47,219 bases of DNA from Clostridium liquoris (GTDB lineage Bacteria > Bacillota > Clostridia > Clostridiales > Clostridiaceae). The notes below the pieces were generated by a model. It was given only the letters and a program-made list of their open reading frames with translations. It was not told the origin of the DNA and did not search any database. This document shows positions 1-7,708 of the stretch, one piece after another. The DNA lies in assembly GCF_002995785.1 (NCBI RefSeq), contig NZ_PVXO01000007.1, forward strand, positions 1-47,219, written 5' to 3'. Each line of letters opens with the position of its first letter. Positions within the stretch are counted from its first letter, which is position 1. Position numbers and translations under genes: made by a program.

Positions 1-20
1 AAAAATTAAGGGGATAAGTA

Positions 21-67
21 CGCCCTTTCGGGCCGCGGGCGAAGCCCTATTGGATAAAATTTTCAAC
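21..67. other. GC-rich double hairpin block, possible IS605-type right end
   Basis: Two short GC-rich hairpins lie side by side in otherwise AT-rich DNA: GCCC-TTTC-GGGC at 22-33 and GGGC-GAA-GCCC at 37-47. They can also pair in an alternative, crossed way (22-25 with 37-40; 30-33 with 44-47). An A/T stretch ending in TTTTCAAC follows at 60-67. This resembles the hairpin-rich right end of IS200/IS605-family elements, where the omega RNA scaffold ends in a TTCAA-type sequence. The rest of any such element would lie before base 1, so the assignment is inference. Confidence 0.3.
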
Positions 68-140
68 TGAATTTATAATGGGAAAAATTCAAAAAATAAA
101 TTGCCCACTTTAACTTGACACAAACGTAAAAAATGATTTA

Positions 141-169
141 TTGAGATAGTATATATACTTTGTTATAAT
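141..169 (+). promoter_or_regulatory. Sigma-A type promoter for the dnaD-dnaC pair
   Basis: TTGAGA at 141-146, a 17-bp spacer and a perfect TATAAT at 164-169. The predicted start near 176 is about 30 nt before the GGAGG ribosome site (192-196) of the first gene. Confidence 0.7.
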
Positions 170-205
170 TATATGATACTTTATTATAAATGGAGGTTTT
201 AAAAA

Positions 206-1183
206 ATGAGCACCTTTGTGTTTAAAAATAGAGATTGGAATTATACTCCGGTTAGTAATATTTTTATTGATAAATACATGCCTAAGGCACGAGGAGAATT
301 TGTAAAGGTATATTTATTAGGATTAAAATACTGTGTATCTGGTGAACTTGGTGTTAATTCTTCCATAATGGCAAGCACACTTCACCTTCTTGAAACAGAT
401 GTTATAAATGCATGGTCCTATTGGAACGACGAGGGCATTATAAGGATGATTCCGTTAGATAATATGGGAAACTTCACAATAGAATTCCTAAATATAACTG
501 AATCTACTGAAACATCTACTGACAACATAAATTTATTAGAAGAACTGAATAATAATTCTACTAAGGATATGCTCCAAGATATTGAAAAATTATTAGGCAG
601 GCCATTATCTACTAAAGAAATGACAATGTACATAAGCTGGATAAAAGACTTTAGCTTTCCTCCTGAAATTATTCTTTTATTAATCCAATATTGTGTTTCC
701 AAAGGAAAAACTGATTGTAGGTATATTGAAACTATTGCCATATCCTGGTATGATGCCAAAATAAAAACAGTTGAGGATGCACAAACTTTTATAAAAAAAC
801 ATGAAGATAAATGGACTAATATTAGAAAAATTTTAAATTACATGGGAATGAAAGATGCAGAGGTAATGAAACCTCAGGAGGAAATGCTAACTAAATGGCT
901 ATCTACTTATAACTTTCCCCTGAATGTTATATTTAAGGCCTGTGAAATATGTTTTCAAAGAATAAATAAAGCTGATTTTAAATATATTGATGGTATTTTA
1001 AGTAGTTGGTATAGAGATGGTTTAAAAAACTTAGAGGATATAGAAAAGAAAGATTCTAAAAAGACTTTTAAAAAACCGGGTAATTTCAAAGCTAAACTAG
1101 ATAACTTCAACAATTATGAGCAAAGAAATTACAACTTTGATGAATTAGAGAAAAAGTTGTTAGGATGGGATAATAATGATTAA
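206..1183 (+). CDS. DnaD domain protein (primosome / replication restart)
   Basis: A 325-residue protein of the DnaD/DnaB-like primosomal family, which bridges origin or restart DNA to the helicase loader in Firmicutes. The N-terminal ~95 residues look like a winged-helix part. Two tandem copies of the DnaB_2/DD2 domain follow (about 110-200 and 205-275); each ends in the family's Y-I-x(n)-W pattern (YIETIAISWY and YIDGILSSWY). The C-terminus is Lys/Asn-rich. The ATG at 206 has GGAGG ten bases upstream. The next gene overlaps by 8 nt and encodes a DnaC-like loader, so the two are an operon with a joint job in helicase loading. The match to the family is clear; a specific role in initiation versus restart is inference. 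Confidence 0.88.
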   Translation: MSTFVFKNRDWNYTPVSNIFIDKYMPKARGEFVKVYLLGLKYCVSGELGVNSSIMASTLHLLETDVINAWSYWNDEGIIRMIPLDNMGNFTIEFLNITESTETSTDNINLLEELNNNSTKDMLQDIEKLLGRPLSTKEMTMYISWIKDFSFPPEIILLLIQYCVSKGKTDCRYIETIAISWYDAKIKTVEDAQTFIKKHEDKWTNIRKILNYMGMKDAEVMKPQEEMLTKWLSTYNFPLNVIFKACEICFQRINKADFKYIDGILSSWYRDGLKNLEDIEKKDSKKTFKKPGNFKAKLDNFNNYEQRNYNFDELEKKLLGWDNND

Positions 1184-2156
1184 TGGTTATCAGGCGGAAG
1201 TTTTAAAAATATATGATGAACTACGTAACTCTGAAGAAAAAGCTTTAGAAAATAGAAGAGCAGAAATAGAAAAGAAACTTCCTAAAGTAATAGATATTGA
1301 AAAAAATATAGTTAAGCTTTCATTAGATATGTCTATAAATATTTTAAGGAAAAAAGAGAATATCGAGGAATATATAAGTGTTATTAAAGAAAAAATTACA
1401 GATTTAAGAGTAAAAAAATCTGAACTTCTAGTGTCTTCAGGATATCCATTGGATTATTTAGAAATGCATTATAATTGTCCTAAATGCAAGGATACAGGTT
1501 TTGTAGGAACTATAAAATGTGAATGTTATAAAAAGAATTTAATTAAGGCTCTATATAGGAGTTCAGAAATAAATTATATACTTGAAAGAGATAACTTTGA
1601 TAATTTTAGTTTCCAGTACTTTTCTCCTTACAAAAGCTCTAATGAACCAGAAAGCCCTAGAAAAAACATGGAGAAAATCGCAGATATATCCTGGAATTTT
1701 ATCGAAAACTTTAATTCTATAGATGAAAACCTTCTATTTTATGGAGATTCCGGCACAGGAAAAAGCTTCCTTGCCAATTGCATTGCAAAGGAATTACTAG
1801 ATAGGGGTCATATGGTAATCTATAGAACAGCCGTTGATTTAATAAAAGATCTAAAGGGAGCTAGATTTGATTCTCAAGAGGAATTGGAAGATCTCCTTAT
1901 AAACTGTGATCTTTTAATAATTGATGACCTAGGCACAGAAGCTTTAACAGAGTTCTCAAAAACGGAGCTATTTAACTTATTAAACAGAAAATTATTAAAA
2001 AGAAGAAAAATGATTATATCTACTAATTTTACCATAGAAGCTCTATTAAAAAACTATTCAGAAAGGATTTCTTCAAGACTTCTAGGCAACTTTACTTTAT
2101 GTAAGTTCTATGGTGAAGATATAAGAGTTAGAATCAATATGAATAAGAAAAAATAA
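1176..2156 (+). CDS. DnaC/DnaI-like helicase loader ATPase
   Basis: A 326-residue AAA+ protein of the DnaC/IstB-like ATP-binding family. It probably loads the replicative helicase DnaB (encoded here at 14027). Visible features: an N-terminal helical region, a zinc-finger-like cluster of cysteines at about 101, 104, 115 and 117 (CPKC and CEC), Walker A GDSGTGKS at about 190-197, Walker B LLIIDD at about 246-251, and a later arginine-finger stretch (SERISSR). The start overlaps the end of the DnaD gene (ATG at 1176), consistent with translational coupling. A bidirectional terminator follows immediately. IstB transposition helpers share the fold, but the zinc motif and the dnaD partner argue for the chromosomal loader. 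Confidence 0.88.
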   Translation: MINGYQAEVLKIYDELRNSEEKALENRRAEIEKKLPKVIDIEKNIVKLSLDMSINILRKKENIEEYISVIKEKITDLRVKKSELLVSSGYPLDYLEMHYNCPKCKDTGFVGTIKCECYKKNLIKALYRSSEINYILERDNFDNFSFQYFSPYKSSNEPESPRKNMEKIADISWNFIENFNSIDENLLFYGDSGTGKSFLANCIAKELLDRGHMVIYRTAVDLIKDLKGARFDSQEELEDLLINCDLLIIDDLGTEALTEFSKTELFNLLNRKLLKRRKMIISTNFTIEALLKNYSERISSRLLGNFTLCKFYGEDIRVRINMNKKK

Positions 2157-2186
2157 AAAACATACACATCATAGTGTATGTTTTTT
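2155..2186. terminator. Bidirectional intrinsic terminator
   Basis: Perfect 13-bp arms (AAAAAACATACAC at 2155-2167; GTGTATGTTTTTT at 2174-2186) around a 6-nt loop. The T/A tracts let it stop both the dnaD-dnaC transcript and the leftward tRNA transcript. Confidence 0.88.
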
Positions 2187-2190
2187 ATTA

Positions 2191-2267
2191 TGGCGACCCA
2201 GAAGGGGATCGAACCCTCGACCTTCGGCGTGACAGGCCGACACTCTAACCAGCTGAGCCACTGGGCC
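2191..2267 (-). tRNA. tRNA-Asp (GTC), copy A
   Basis: 77 nt including an encoded CCA. The acceptor stem is GGCCCAG/CTGGGTC, and the seven-base anticodon loop CTGTCAC between GC-rich stems gives GUC. It is the last tRNA of the first cassette, 5 nt from the terminator. Confidence 0.96.
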
Positions 2268-2276
2268 ATATTAATG

Positions 2277-2352
2277 TGGTGGGCACAACAGGGCTCGAAC
2301 CTGTGACCCTCTGCTTGTAAGGCAGATGCTCTCCCAGCTGAGCTATGCGCCC
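2277..2352 (-). tRNA. tRNA-Val (TAC), copy A
   Basis: 76 nt with encoded CCA. The acceptor stem is GGGCGCA/TGTGCCC and the anticodon loop CTTACAA gives UAC. It lies between Glu and Asp in the cassette. Confidence 0.96.
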
Positions 2353-2362
2353 ACATTGTTTG

Positions 2363-2437
2363 TGGTGACCCCTACGGGACTTGAACCCATGTTACCACCG
2401 TGAAAGGGTGGTGTCTTAACCGCTTGACCAAGGGGCC
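2363..2437 (-). tRNA. tRNA-Glu (TTC), copy A
   Basis: 75 nt with encoded CCA. The acceptor stem is GGCCCCT/AGGGGTC; anticodon stem CCACC/GGTGG with loop CTTTCAC gives UUC. Confidence 0.96.
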
Positions 2438-2526
2438 TTATTAATTTGTTTATTATTAAGCTAGCAATAAAATAAATAACCTGTTAGCTACAAATCACTA
2501 AATTGAATTAACTATGCTAATAAATA

Positions 2527-2603
2527 TGGCGACCCAGAAGGGGATCGAACCCTCGACCTTCGGCGTGACAGGCCGACACTCTAACCAGCTGAGCCACTGG
2601 GCC
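2527..2603 (-). tRNA. tRNA-Asp (GTC), copy B
   Basis: Reads identical in sequence and spacing to the tRNA-Asp at 2191-2267; encoded CCA. Confidence 0.96.
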
Positions 2604-2612
2604 ATATTAATG

Positions 2613-2688
2613 TGGTGGGCACAACAGGGCTCGAACCTGTGACCCTCTGCTTGTAAGGCAGATGCTCTCCCAGCTGAGCTATGCGCCC
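2613..2688 (-). tRNA. tRNA-Val (TAC), copy B
   Basis: Reads identical to the tRNA-Val at 2277-2352; encoded CCA. Confidence 0.96.
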
Positions 2689-2698
2689 ACATTGTTTG

Positions 2699-2773
2699 TG
2701 GTGACCCCTACGGGACTTGAACCCATGTTACCACCGTGAAAGGGTGGTGTCTTAACCGCTTGACCAAGGGGCC
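2699..2773 (-). tRNA. tRNA-Glu (TTC), copy B
   Basis: Reads identical to the tRNA-Glu at 2363-2437; first tRNA of the transcript, starting about 37 nt after the predicted transcription start. Confidence 0.96.
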
Positions 2774-2816
2774 TTATTCTTCTTCGTTTCAGTCGTTTAG
2801 CGACCCGACATAGATA

Positions 2817-2845
2817 ATAATACAAGATAATCGATAAAGTGTCAA
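2817..2845 (-). promoter_or_regulatory. Consensus promoter of the tRNA operon
   Basis: On the minus strand: perfect TTGACA (2840-2845), a 17-bp spacer and TATTAT (2817-2822). Transcription should start near 2810, just before the first tRNA-Glu. It is near-ideal, as expected for a stable-RNA operon. Confidence 0.88.
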
Positions 2846-2942
2846 CAGTTTTTATTAAAAATCTTTTATGTTTTTTGACGTTTTTTTTAGCACCAGGACT
2901 AAAGCACTGACATTACTAGCCTTTAGCCCTGTAAAATTCTCA

Positions 2943-3758
2943 TTAATGATCCTTTATGCCGTCATAGCCTATGGATTCCATTATGAGGAGTGCAGTATCT
3001 TCTATAGCTCTTTTTGTTACATCTATAGTTTTACATCTAAGTCTTCTCATAACCTTATCAGCAAATTCTAACTCATTTAGAACCCTTTCTGCATTTGCAT
3101 ATTGTATTTCAGAGGATAGCCTAGAAAACTTATCCATCCTATGTTTTCTTATTTCTATTAGTCTCATAGGGTCAATAGTAAGTCCTATTATCTTTTTACT
3201 ATCTATAGCAAATAGTTCTTCAGGAATAGGTATTTCAGGCATTAGAGGTATATTTAAAGCTTTTATACCTTTGTTAGCTAAATACATGCATAGAGGGGTT
3301 TTTGAAGTTCTAGATAACCCTATTAAAATTACATCTGCATGTTTTATTCCTGCATAATCCCTACTGTCATCATATTGGATAGCAAACTCCATAGCTTCTA
3401 TTTTCTTAAAATATTGAGAATCCATATTCCATACTGCTCCAGGTTTATAATCTGGGAGCTTATTTAATAACCTAGAAGCGGTACTTATACATGGACCTAA
3501 TACATTAATTATTCTAATACCTTTTTCAATGCATCTTTCCACCAAAAACTCCCTTACATCTACTAGAACAATTGTTGTTATAACCATGGAATCATTAGGA
3601 GATTCTATATCACTTATAAATTCATCCACAGCTTCAAAATTTTTAATATAGGTAACTCTTTTTACCTCTATTCCCTCTTCAAATTGGCAAGCTGTGGCCC
3701 TAGCTACTTGTTCAGCTGTTTCCCCAATTGAATCTGACACAGCATATATTGTTAACAT
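2943..3758 (-). CDS. PPDK regulatory protein (YqfL/PPSR family, DUF299)
   Basis: A 271-residue bifunctional kinase/pyrophosphorylase of the DUF299 family. Members inactivate pyruvate, phosphate dikinase (or PEP synthase) by ADP-dependent phosphorylation and reactivate it by phosphorolysis. The N-terminal [10 protein letters not shown] motif (about 6-15) and the P-loop GLSRTSKT (about 147-154) are both present, and the length is typical. It ends 8 nt after a CoA-binding-protein gene, so the two are probably cotranscribed. Clostridia use PPDK in pyruvate/PEP cycling, which fits this control enzyme; PPDK itself is not in the window. Family call is firm; the PPDK-versus-PEPS partner is inferred from the Gram-positive context. 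Confidence 0.93.
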   Translation of the reverse strand: MLTIYAVSDSIGETAEQVARATACQFEEGIEVKRVTYIKNFEAVDEFISDIESPNDSMVITTIVLVDVREFLVERCIEKGIRIINVLGPCISTASRLLNKLPDYKPGAVWNMDSQYFKKIEAMEFAIQYDDSRDYAGIKHADVILIGLSRTSKTPLCMYLANKGIKALNIPLMPEIPIPEELFAIDSKKIIGLTIDPMRLIEIRKHRMDKFSRLSSEIQYANAERVLNELEFADKVMRRLRCKTIDVTKRAIEDTALLIMESIGYDGIKDH

Positions 3759-3766
3759 GTACCTAT

Positions 3767-4153
3767 CTACCTCTTCTTTCTTTTATAGTAGGGAAGCTCT
3801 TCCAAAGCACATCCCTCTATAGCCATAATACCTTTTTCTGCACAAAAACTCAATATATCTTCACTTTCGGCACCAGGCTGAATTAATATTTTATTAATGC
3901 CTAAGCTATAAGCCTCTTCCACTATTTTTAATCCAGTAATAGGATTTATACATAAATCTATTACATCAATTTTATATGGAATATCCTTTAAAGATTTATA
4001 AATATTATCATCATTACTACTAGGATTTACCCCTTGTACATTATATTCGGCACCTTTTAGTGTATTTAGAATTCTATGAGCATATTTACTACTATTTAAA
4101 ACATCTCCCACTACTACCCAATTCTTATATTCTAATAATTGTTGACCATCCAT
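3767..4153 (-). CDS. CoA-binding (Rossmann) domain protein
   Basis: A 128-residue protein consisting only of a CoA_binding_2 / succinyl-CoA synthetase alpha N-terminal-like Rossmann domain. The nucleotide-binding start [19 protein letters not shown] (about 11-29) is followed by the VNPSS strand-end and the late [10 protein letters not shown] loop typical of YccU-like proteins. Single-domain members of this family bind CoA or act in sensing, but no reaction is established. The gene sits 8 nt upstream of the PPDK regulator and presumably shares its transcript. No membrane segment is seen. Confidence 0.85.
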   Translation of the reverse strand: MDGQQLLEYKNWVVVGDVLNSSKYAHRILNTLKGAEYNVQGVNPSSNDDNIYKSLKDIPYKIDVIDLCINPITGLKIVEEAYSLGINKILIQPGAESEDILSFCAEKGIMAIEGCALEELPYYKRKKR

Positions 4154-4195
4154 AATATTTCCGTTACCAAAACTCTATAAAACTCTATAAGAAGA

Positions 4196-4938
4196 TTATA
4201 TAAGCCTAAAGTTTTGTTTATTTCCTACTTCATAATGTCCGATTTTGCCAATTTTAATTTGATTAAGAAATATATTAAATCCTTGCTCTGCTATTGCCTT
4301 TGATAAGTGTTTATTCTTCATCATATTAGATACTTTTAAATCCTCCATAACTATCCTATATGGTTTGGCTTTCACCATTTTGGAGGTAGTTTGGTGTATA
4401 TGATTTAATCTAATATTTTTAATTTTACTATGAAGTTTTTTAATCTTCTTTTCAAGTTTTACAATGTTCTTAGTCTTTTGGTAACTCTCTCCTTTCTTAT
4501 TCATAATATATTTTCTTGAACATTGTCTTTGAAGCCTTTTTAACTTTTTGCTTAGTTTTTTAACTTTATTTGTTTTATTAATATTCTTAGTATCTAATTC
4601 ATCTATATTTGTTATTGCTAATTGAGATATTCCTAAATCTATTCCTAAGCTAAAATCATTTAATCTAACAGTTTTTATATTATCCTCAATACCTACTGAA
4701 AGTACCCATACTCTAACATTAAAATATACTCTAGGATTTTTAAACTTTGTTATATCTGCTGTAAAATAATTCTTTACCTAGATCTGTAACTGATAATTTT
4801 TTACTATTAAGTTCATAGCTATCTATTTGCCTGGCTAACGCCCAATTATAAACAAATCTCATACAGCCTATATGGCTTATACATTAAAATTATTTGCTCT
4901 TGTGTTGGATATAGCCTTATATTTAATGCTTTTATCAT
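4196..4938 (-). pseudogene. Decayed IS200/IS605-family tnpB
   Basis: Remnant of a TnpB (OrfB) RNA-guided nuclease gene read leftward. The start is intact at 4938 (MIKALNIRLYPTQEQI) after a GAGGTGA ribosome site. A frame change follows at once: the expected GCMRFVYNWALARQIDSYEL appears in another frame. A large part of the N-terminal domain is then missing before the RuvC-I motif FSLGIDLGISQLAI. The RuvC-II region (YRIVMEDLKVSNMMKNKHLS) is intact in a 102-codon stretch (4196-4504). The protein ends soon after, lacking the zinc ribbon and RuvC-III Asp. No tnpA and no right end with an omega RNA are visible. It is certainly non-functional. Confidence 0.9.
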
Positions 4939-5304
4939 GTTTTATCACCTCACTTTGCTATTTATTATATCAGTATGTTCAATAACTTATTTTATATGAT
5001 ATTTTGAGGTGATTCTACTAGATAGTTTTGAAGTATATTAAAAAATGGTGTGCTTTTACAAATTTTTATAGTATTTCTTTAACTGTTAACAAGCCTCCTT
5101 TTATATAAACACCTTATAATTTTTGTTGCTATGATTATATTATGTACTAAAAAATATATAATAATTTATAGTTTTATTATCCACATCTATTTTTATATTT
5201 ATCCACATTTGCACATATACACTTTCTTTTTTCGTGTATAATATTAATTATAATAATTTTTAAGTGAATTAGTTTTAACATCAAATTAAAAGGAGAGATT
5301 TGAT
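4939..5304. other. Gene-free interval with DnaA-box pair and a -10 element
   Basis: No gene is seen. The left part holds the tnpB ribosome site and a 9-bp inverted repeat (ATCACCTCA 4944-4952 / TGAGGTGAT 5005-5013), possibly a remnant of the element's left end. The right part holds two perfect TTATCCACA DnaA boxes and a TATAAT at 5237-5242 that probably belongs to the rightward flavoprotein gene; no good -35 is seen 16-18 bp before it. Confidence 0.6.
5177..5207 (+). promoter_or_regulatory. Pair of perfect DnaA boxes (TTATCCACA)
   Basis: TTATCCACA at 5177-5185 and again at 5199-5207, same orientation, 22 bp start to start (about two helical turns). They lie just upstream of the -35 position implied by TATAAT at 5237. 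That the sequences are perfect consensus boxes is seen; DnaA binding there is inference. Confidence 0.6.
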
Positions 5305-6528
5305 TTGTACCATAATGTTATTGTAATTGGCGGTGGAGCCTCTGGTATTGTTACTTCCATTGCAGCTAAAGATAGAGGACTAGATGTAGCCATTCTAGAA
5401 AGCAATGAAAGAATAGGAAAAAAGATTTTAACTACTGGTAATGGAAGATGTAATATAACTAATAAAAATATATCACCTAGTAGATATCACAGCTCAAACA
5501 AAAATTTTTTTAATCATATATTAAACAGTTTTTCTATAACTGATACAATTAACTTTTTTTATTCCTTGGGACTTCCAATAACTGAACTGGATCATGGAAA
5601 AATGTATCCCATGTCCCTACAAGCTTCTTCAGTATTGGATATATTAAGATTAGCTTTAGATGAAAGGGAAATACCTATATATTTCAATTCCAAAGTAAAA
5701 TCTATTAAAAAGACAAATAATAGATTTCAATTAACTACTACAGATGAAAATATATTTTACTGTGATAAATTAATACTAGGCTGTGGTGGAAAATCCGCTC
5801 CTAATACAGGATCAGATGGTTCAGGTTTTGCTTTAGCACAATCACTTGGTCATAAAATAATTTCCCCTGTTCCAGGACTTGTTCAATTGAAATTAAAATA
5901 TAATAAATTAAAGGCTCTTTCTGGAATTAAGTTTGATGGTTTTGCGGAATCCTATATAGATAATCATCCTGTAAGAAAAGAATTTGGAGAACTTCTATTT
6001 ACTGACTATGGAATTTCAGGCCCCCCAATACTACAACTTAGTAGTAAAATTTCTAGAGCACTTTATGAGAAAAAAAATGTTCATATATTAGTAGATATGT
6101 GCCCTAATACAGAGTATGAAGAACTTAAGGATTTTTTAGAAAATCACTGGGGAATTTTTAATTATAGAAGTATATTTGAATCCCTTATAGGGATAATAAA
6201 CAAAAAACTTATTCCAGTTATATTAAAAGAATGTGACATCTTAGATATACATAAGCCTTGCATTGAGCTTACTTGGAAAGAAAAATCTTCATTATTGAAA
6301 TTACTAAAAAGCTGGAAATTCGAAGTATATGACACTAATTCCTTTAATAACTCTCAAGTTACCTGTGGTGGAATTGATACTAATTATGTAAATCCTAAAA
6401 CCTTAGAATCAACTATAGTTCCTAACCTGTATTTTACAGGTGAGATACTAGATGTTCATGGCGACTGTGGTGGATTTAACCTTCAATGGGCTTGGAGCAG
6501 CGGTTATTTGGTTGGCCAATATGTTTAG
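5305..6528 (+). CDS. BaiN/HI0933-family flavoprotein (FAD-dependent oxidoreductase)
   Basis: A 407-residue flavoprotein of the HI0933/YhiN (BaiN-like) family. Seen: an N-terminal FAD-binding GGGASGI (about 9-15), then the family signature GKKILTTGNGRCNITN (about 38-53), CGGKSAPNTGSDGSG (about 154-168) and the C-terminal GEILDVHGDCGGFNLQWAWSSG that closes the FAD site. The start is TTG at 5305 with AAGGAGAG upstream. One family member reduces bile-acid intermediates, but most are uncharacterised, so no substrate is assigned. The gene stands alone: a decayed transposase gene lies behind it and a convergent thioesterase gene ahead, separated by a shared terminator. Two DnaA boxes precede its likely promoter. 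Confidence 0.88.
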   Translation: MYHNVIVIGGGASGIVTSIAAKDRGLDVAILESNERIGKKILTTGNGRCNITNKNISPSRYHSSNKNFFNHILNSFSITDTINFFYSLGLPITELDHGKMYPMSLQASSVLDILRLALDEREIPIYFNSKVKSIKKTNNRFQLTTTDENIFYCDKLILGCGGKSAPNTGSDGSGFALAQSLGHKIISPVPGLVQLKLKYNKLKALSGIKFDGFAESYIDNHPVRKEFGELLFTDYGISGPPILQLSSKISRALYEKKNVHILVDMCPNTEYEELKDFLENHWGIFNYRSIFESLIGIINKKLIPVILKECDILDIHKPCIELTWKEKSSLLKLLKSWKFEVYDTNSFNNSQVTCGGIDTNYVNPKTLESTIVPNLYFTGEILDVHGDCGGFNLQWAWSSGYLVGQYV

Positions 6529-6554
6529 GATGAGTTTTTTATCAATATTTTATT

Positions 6555-6583
6555 AAAGCCACCCATATAAAATGTGTGGCTTT
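6555..6583. terminator. Bidirectional terminator between convergent genes
   Basis: AAAGCCACCCA pairs with TGTGTGGCTTT (one mismatch) around a short A/T loop, with T-rich flanks on each strand. It ends both the flavoprotein and the thioesterase transcripts. Confidence 0.75.
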
Positions 6584-6590
6584 CTTTAAA

Positions 6591-7334
6591 TTATTCCCAT
6601 ATAGTTTGTGCTGTAGTTAACCTTTTCCCTTCCTTATCTACAATGATATGCTTGCATATTATTCTATTTTCTTCTTCTATTACTTCTGTGGAAACCTTTA
6701 TGGTTTCTCCATAAGTAGTTTCTTTTTCATAAGTTATATTTATATTTCTAAGCAAATAATTTTTAACTATTTCCAAAGGTACGGTTTCTATCGCCCAGGA
6801 AACATATTTAACATTGTTTACATGTCCATTAGTATCTATATCGCTATATCTTACATCAAAAGTCTTTTCTACATTCTTATTTATTATATGGGATATCTTT
6901 GGAATTTCTGGTATATCAATATCATTTTCTGAAATATCAAAAGCTTGTCTCATATCTTCACCTATCTTTTTAGGTTTTCTTTTTTCTACATCAATAAGAA
7001 ACCATATAGATGCTGCCTCTACTAAAATTTCTCCGCTTTCATTCATTATATCAAATATTCTATAAGCATAAAATCTTCTAAACCATTTAGGATTAGTTCT
7101 TACTTTTATTTTTTCACCGTGTAAAGGATATTTATATATATTTATATTCCATTTATAAAGTACCCAGGCAATTTTATTTTTAGCCATATAATCAAGACCC
7201 ACATTTCCTTCTTCAGATTGCTTAATAGCAACATCATCAAAGTAATTCATTATGCTTGTTATTAATGCTCTTTTTTTACAATCTACTTCATAATAATGAA
7301 CTTCATATTCTTTTGTAGTTATTAAATTTCCCAT
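6591..7334 (-). CDS. Acyl-ACP thioesterase
   Basis: A 247-residue double hot-dog protein of the bacterial acyl-ACP thioesterase family (FatA/FatB-like), which hydrolyses acyl-ACP to release free fatty acids in the cytosol. The N-terminal half carries YYEVDCKKRALITSIMNYF and the KWNINIYKYP strand; the C-terminal half has the catalytic-type VRYSDIDTNGHVNN segment (about 164-177), with Asp, Asn and His in the expected order. The length matches the family. I chose the ATG at 7334 because AAAGGAG lies 8 nt before it; an upstream in-frame GTG (7343) lies too close to that site. It has its own promoter (7405-7433). Chain-length preference cannot be read from sequence. Confidence 0.9.
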   Translation of the reverse strand: MGNLITTKEYEVHYYEVDCKKRALITSIMNYFDDVAIKQSEEGNVGLDYMAKNKIAWVLYKWNINIYKYPLHGEKIKVRTNPKWFRRFYAYRIFDIMNESGEILVEAASIWFLIDVEKRKPKKIGEDMRQAFDISENDIDIPEIPKISHIINKNVEKTFDVRYSDIDTNGHVNNVKYVSWAIETVPLEIVKNYLLRNINITYEKETTYGETIKVSTEVIEEENRIICKHIIVDKEGKRLTTAQTIWE

Positions 7335-7404
7335 TAAAAACACTCCTTTTAATAGAAAGAATCATTGCATTGTTATTCATTTGGGATTGTGTAGCTTTAC
7401 TTAT

Positions 7405-7433
7405 ATTATGTTATAAATTTGGACTTTTTTCAA
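7405..7433 (-). promoter_or_regulatory. Promoter of the thioesterase gene
   Basis: Minus strand TTGAAA (7428-7433), 17-bp spacer, CATAAT (7405-7410); start near 7398, about 64 nt before the ATG. Confidence 0.65.
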
Positions 7434-7447
7434 TGATTAATATTGAT

Positions 7448-7485
7448 AAAAAAGCCTGTAAGAAAAATTCTTACAGACTTTTTTA
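7448..7485. terminator. Terminator after the DUF1858 gene
   Basis: CTGTAAGAA / TTCTTACAG arms with flanking A6 and T6 tracts. It begins directly after the DUF1858 stop codon (7486-7488). Confidence 0.8.
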
Positions 7486-7671
7486 TTACTTATTTAATGC
7501 TTCTAAAAGTTTATCTAATTCTAATCCATGTACCATAGCTGCTTGTTCTATTGTTTCTGCTTGAGCTGATGGGCAAAATACGCAGCCCATTCCAAAGTTA
7601 GAAAGTATTTCAGCCGCCTCTGGTTTATTTTTGATTGCTTCTCCTATAGTCATATCTTTATTAATTTCCAT
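7486..7671 (-). CDS. DUF1858 domain protein
   Basis: A 61-residue protein spanning the whole DUF1858 domain (N-terminal MTIGEAIKNKPEAAEILSNF, then GCVFCPSAQAETIEQAA). The CxxC pair (GCVFCP) is the family hallmark, suggesting redox or metal binding, and related domains occur next to hybrid-cluster and ScdA-type proteins. No function is established. It is a single-gene transcript: a good promoter at 7746-7774, a 5'-end hairpin, and a terminator directly after the stop. An AGAGAGG ribosome site lies before the ATG at 7671. Confidence 0.85.
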   Translation of the reverse strand: MEINKDMTIGEAIKNKPEAAEILSNFGMGCVFCPSAQAETIEQAAMVHGLELDKLLEALNK

Positions 7672-7708
7672 CTTTATCTACCTCTCTTTAAAATATTTTT
7701 AGTTATCT

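Larger units (their letters stand above)
2189..2442 (-). repeat. tRNA cassette, copy A of a 254-bp direct repeat
   Basis: This stretch, including the spacers between tRNAs, reads identical to 2525-2778. It holds Glu, Val and Asp tRNAs in transcription order. The repeat boundaries fall just outside the outer tRNA ends. Confidence 0.9.
2525..2778 (-). repeat. tRNA cassette, copy B of a 254-bp direct repeat
   Basis: Second, promoter-proximal copy, offset exactly 336 bp from copy A. An unrelated 82-bp AT-rich spacer (2443-2524) without a clear promoter or terminator separates the copies, so all six tRNAs are probably one transcript. Confidence 0.9.

Noticed and set aside
206-2156. DnaD/DnaC-like pair as a prophage replication module
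   Set aside because: No other phage genes or attachment sites are seen, base use matches the neighbours, and such a pair is a standard chromosomal feature of clostridia.
2108-2692. Reading frames on the minus strand across the tRNA genes, encoding MWAHSSAGRASALQAEGHRF-like peptides
   Set aside because: They are translations of tRNA-Val and tRNA-Asp sequence and recur as false proteins in databases. The tRNA folds explain the sequence fully.
2896-2934. Hairpin CAGGACTAAAG / CTTTAGCCCTG after the PPDK-regulator gene as its terminator
   Set aside because: The stem is real (one G-U pair), but no T-run follows on the minus strand, so an intrinsic terminator cannot be supported.
2868-3357. Rightward reading frames opposite the PPDK-regulator gene
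   Set aside because: They lack ribosome sites and family matches; the opposite strand encodes a complete, well-conserved protein.
4944-5013. 9-bp inverted repeat ATCACCTCA / TGAGGTGAT as IS terminal repeats
   Set aside because: IS200/IS605 elements lack terminal inverted repeats, and one arm is simply the tnpB ribosome site. Chance or remnant hairpin is as likely.
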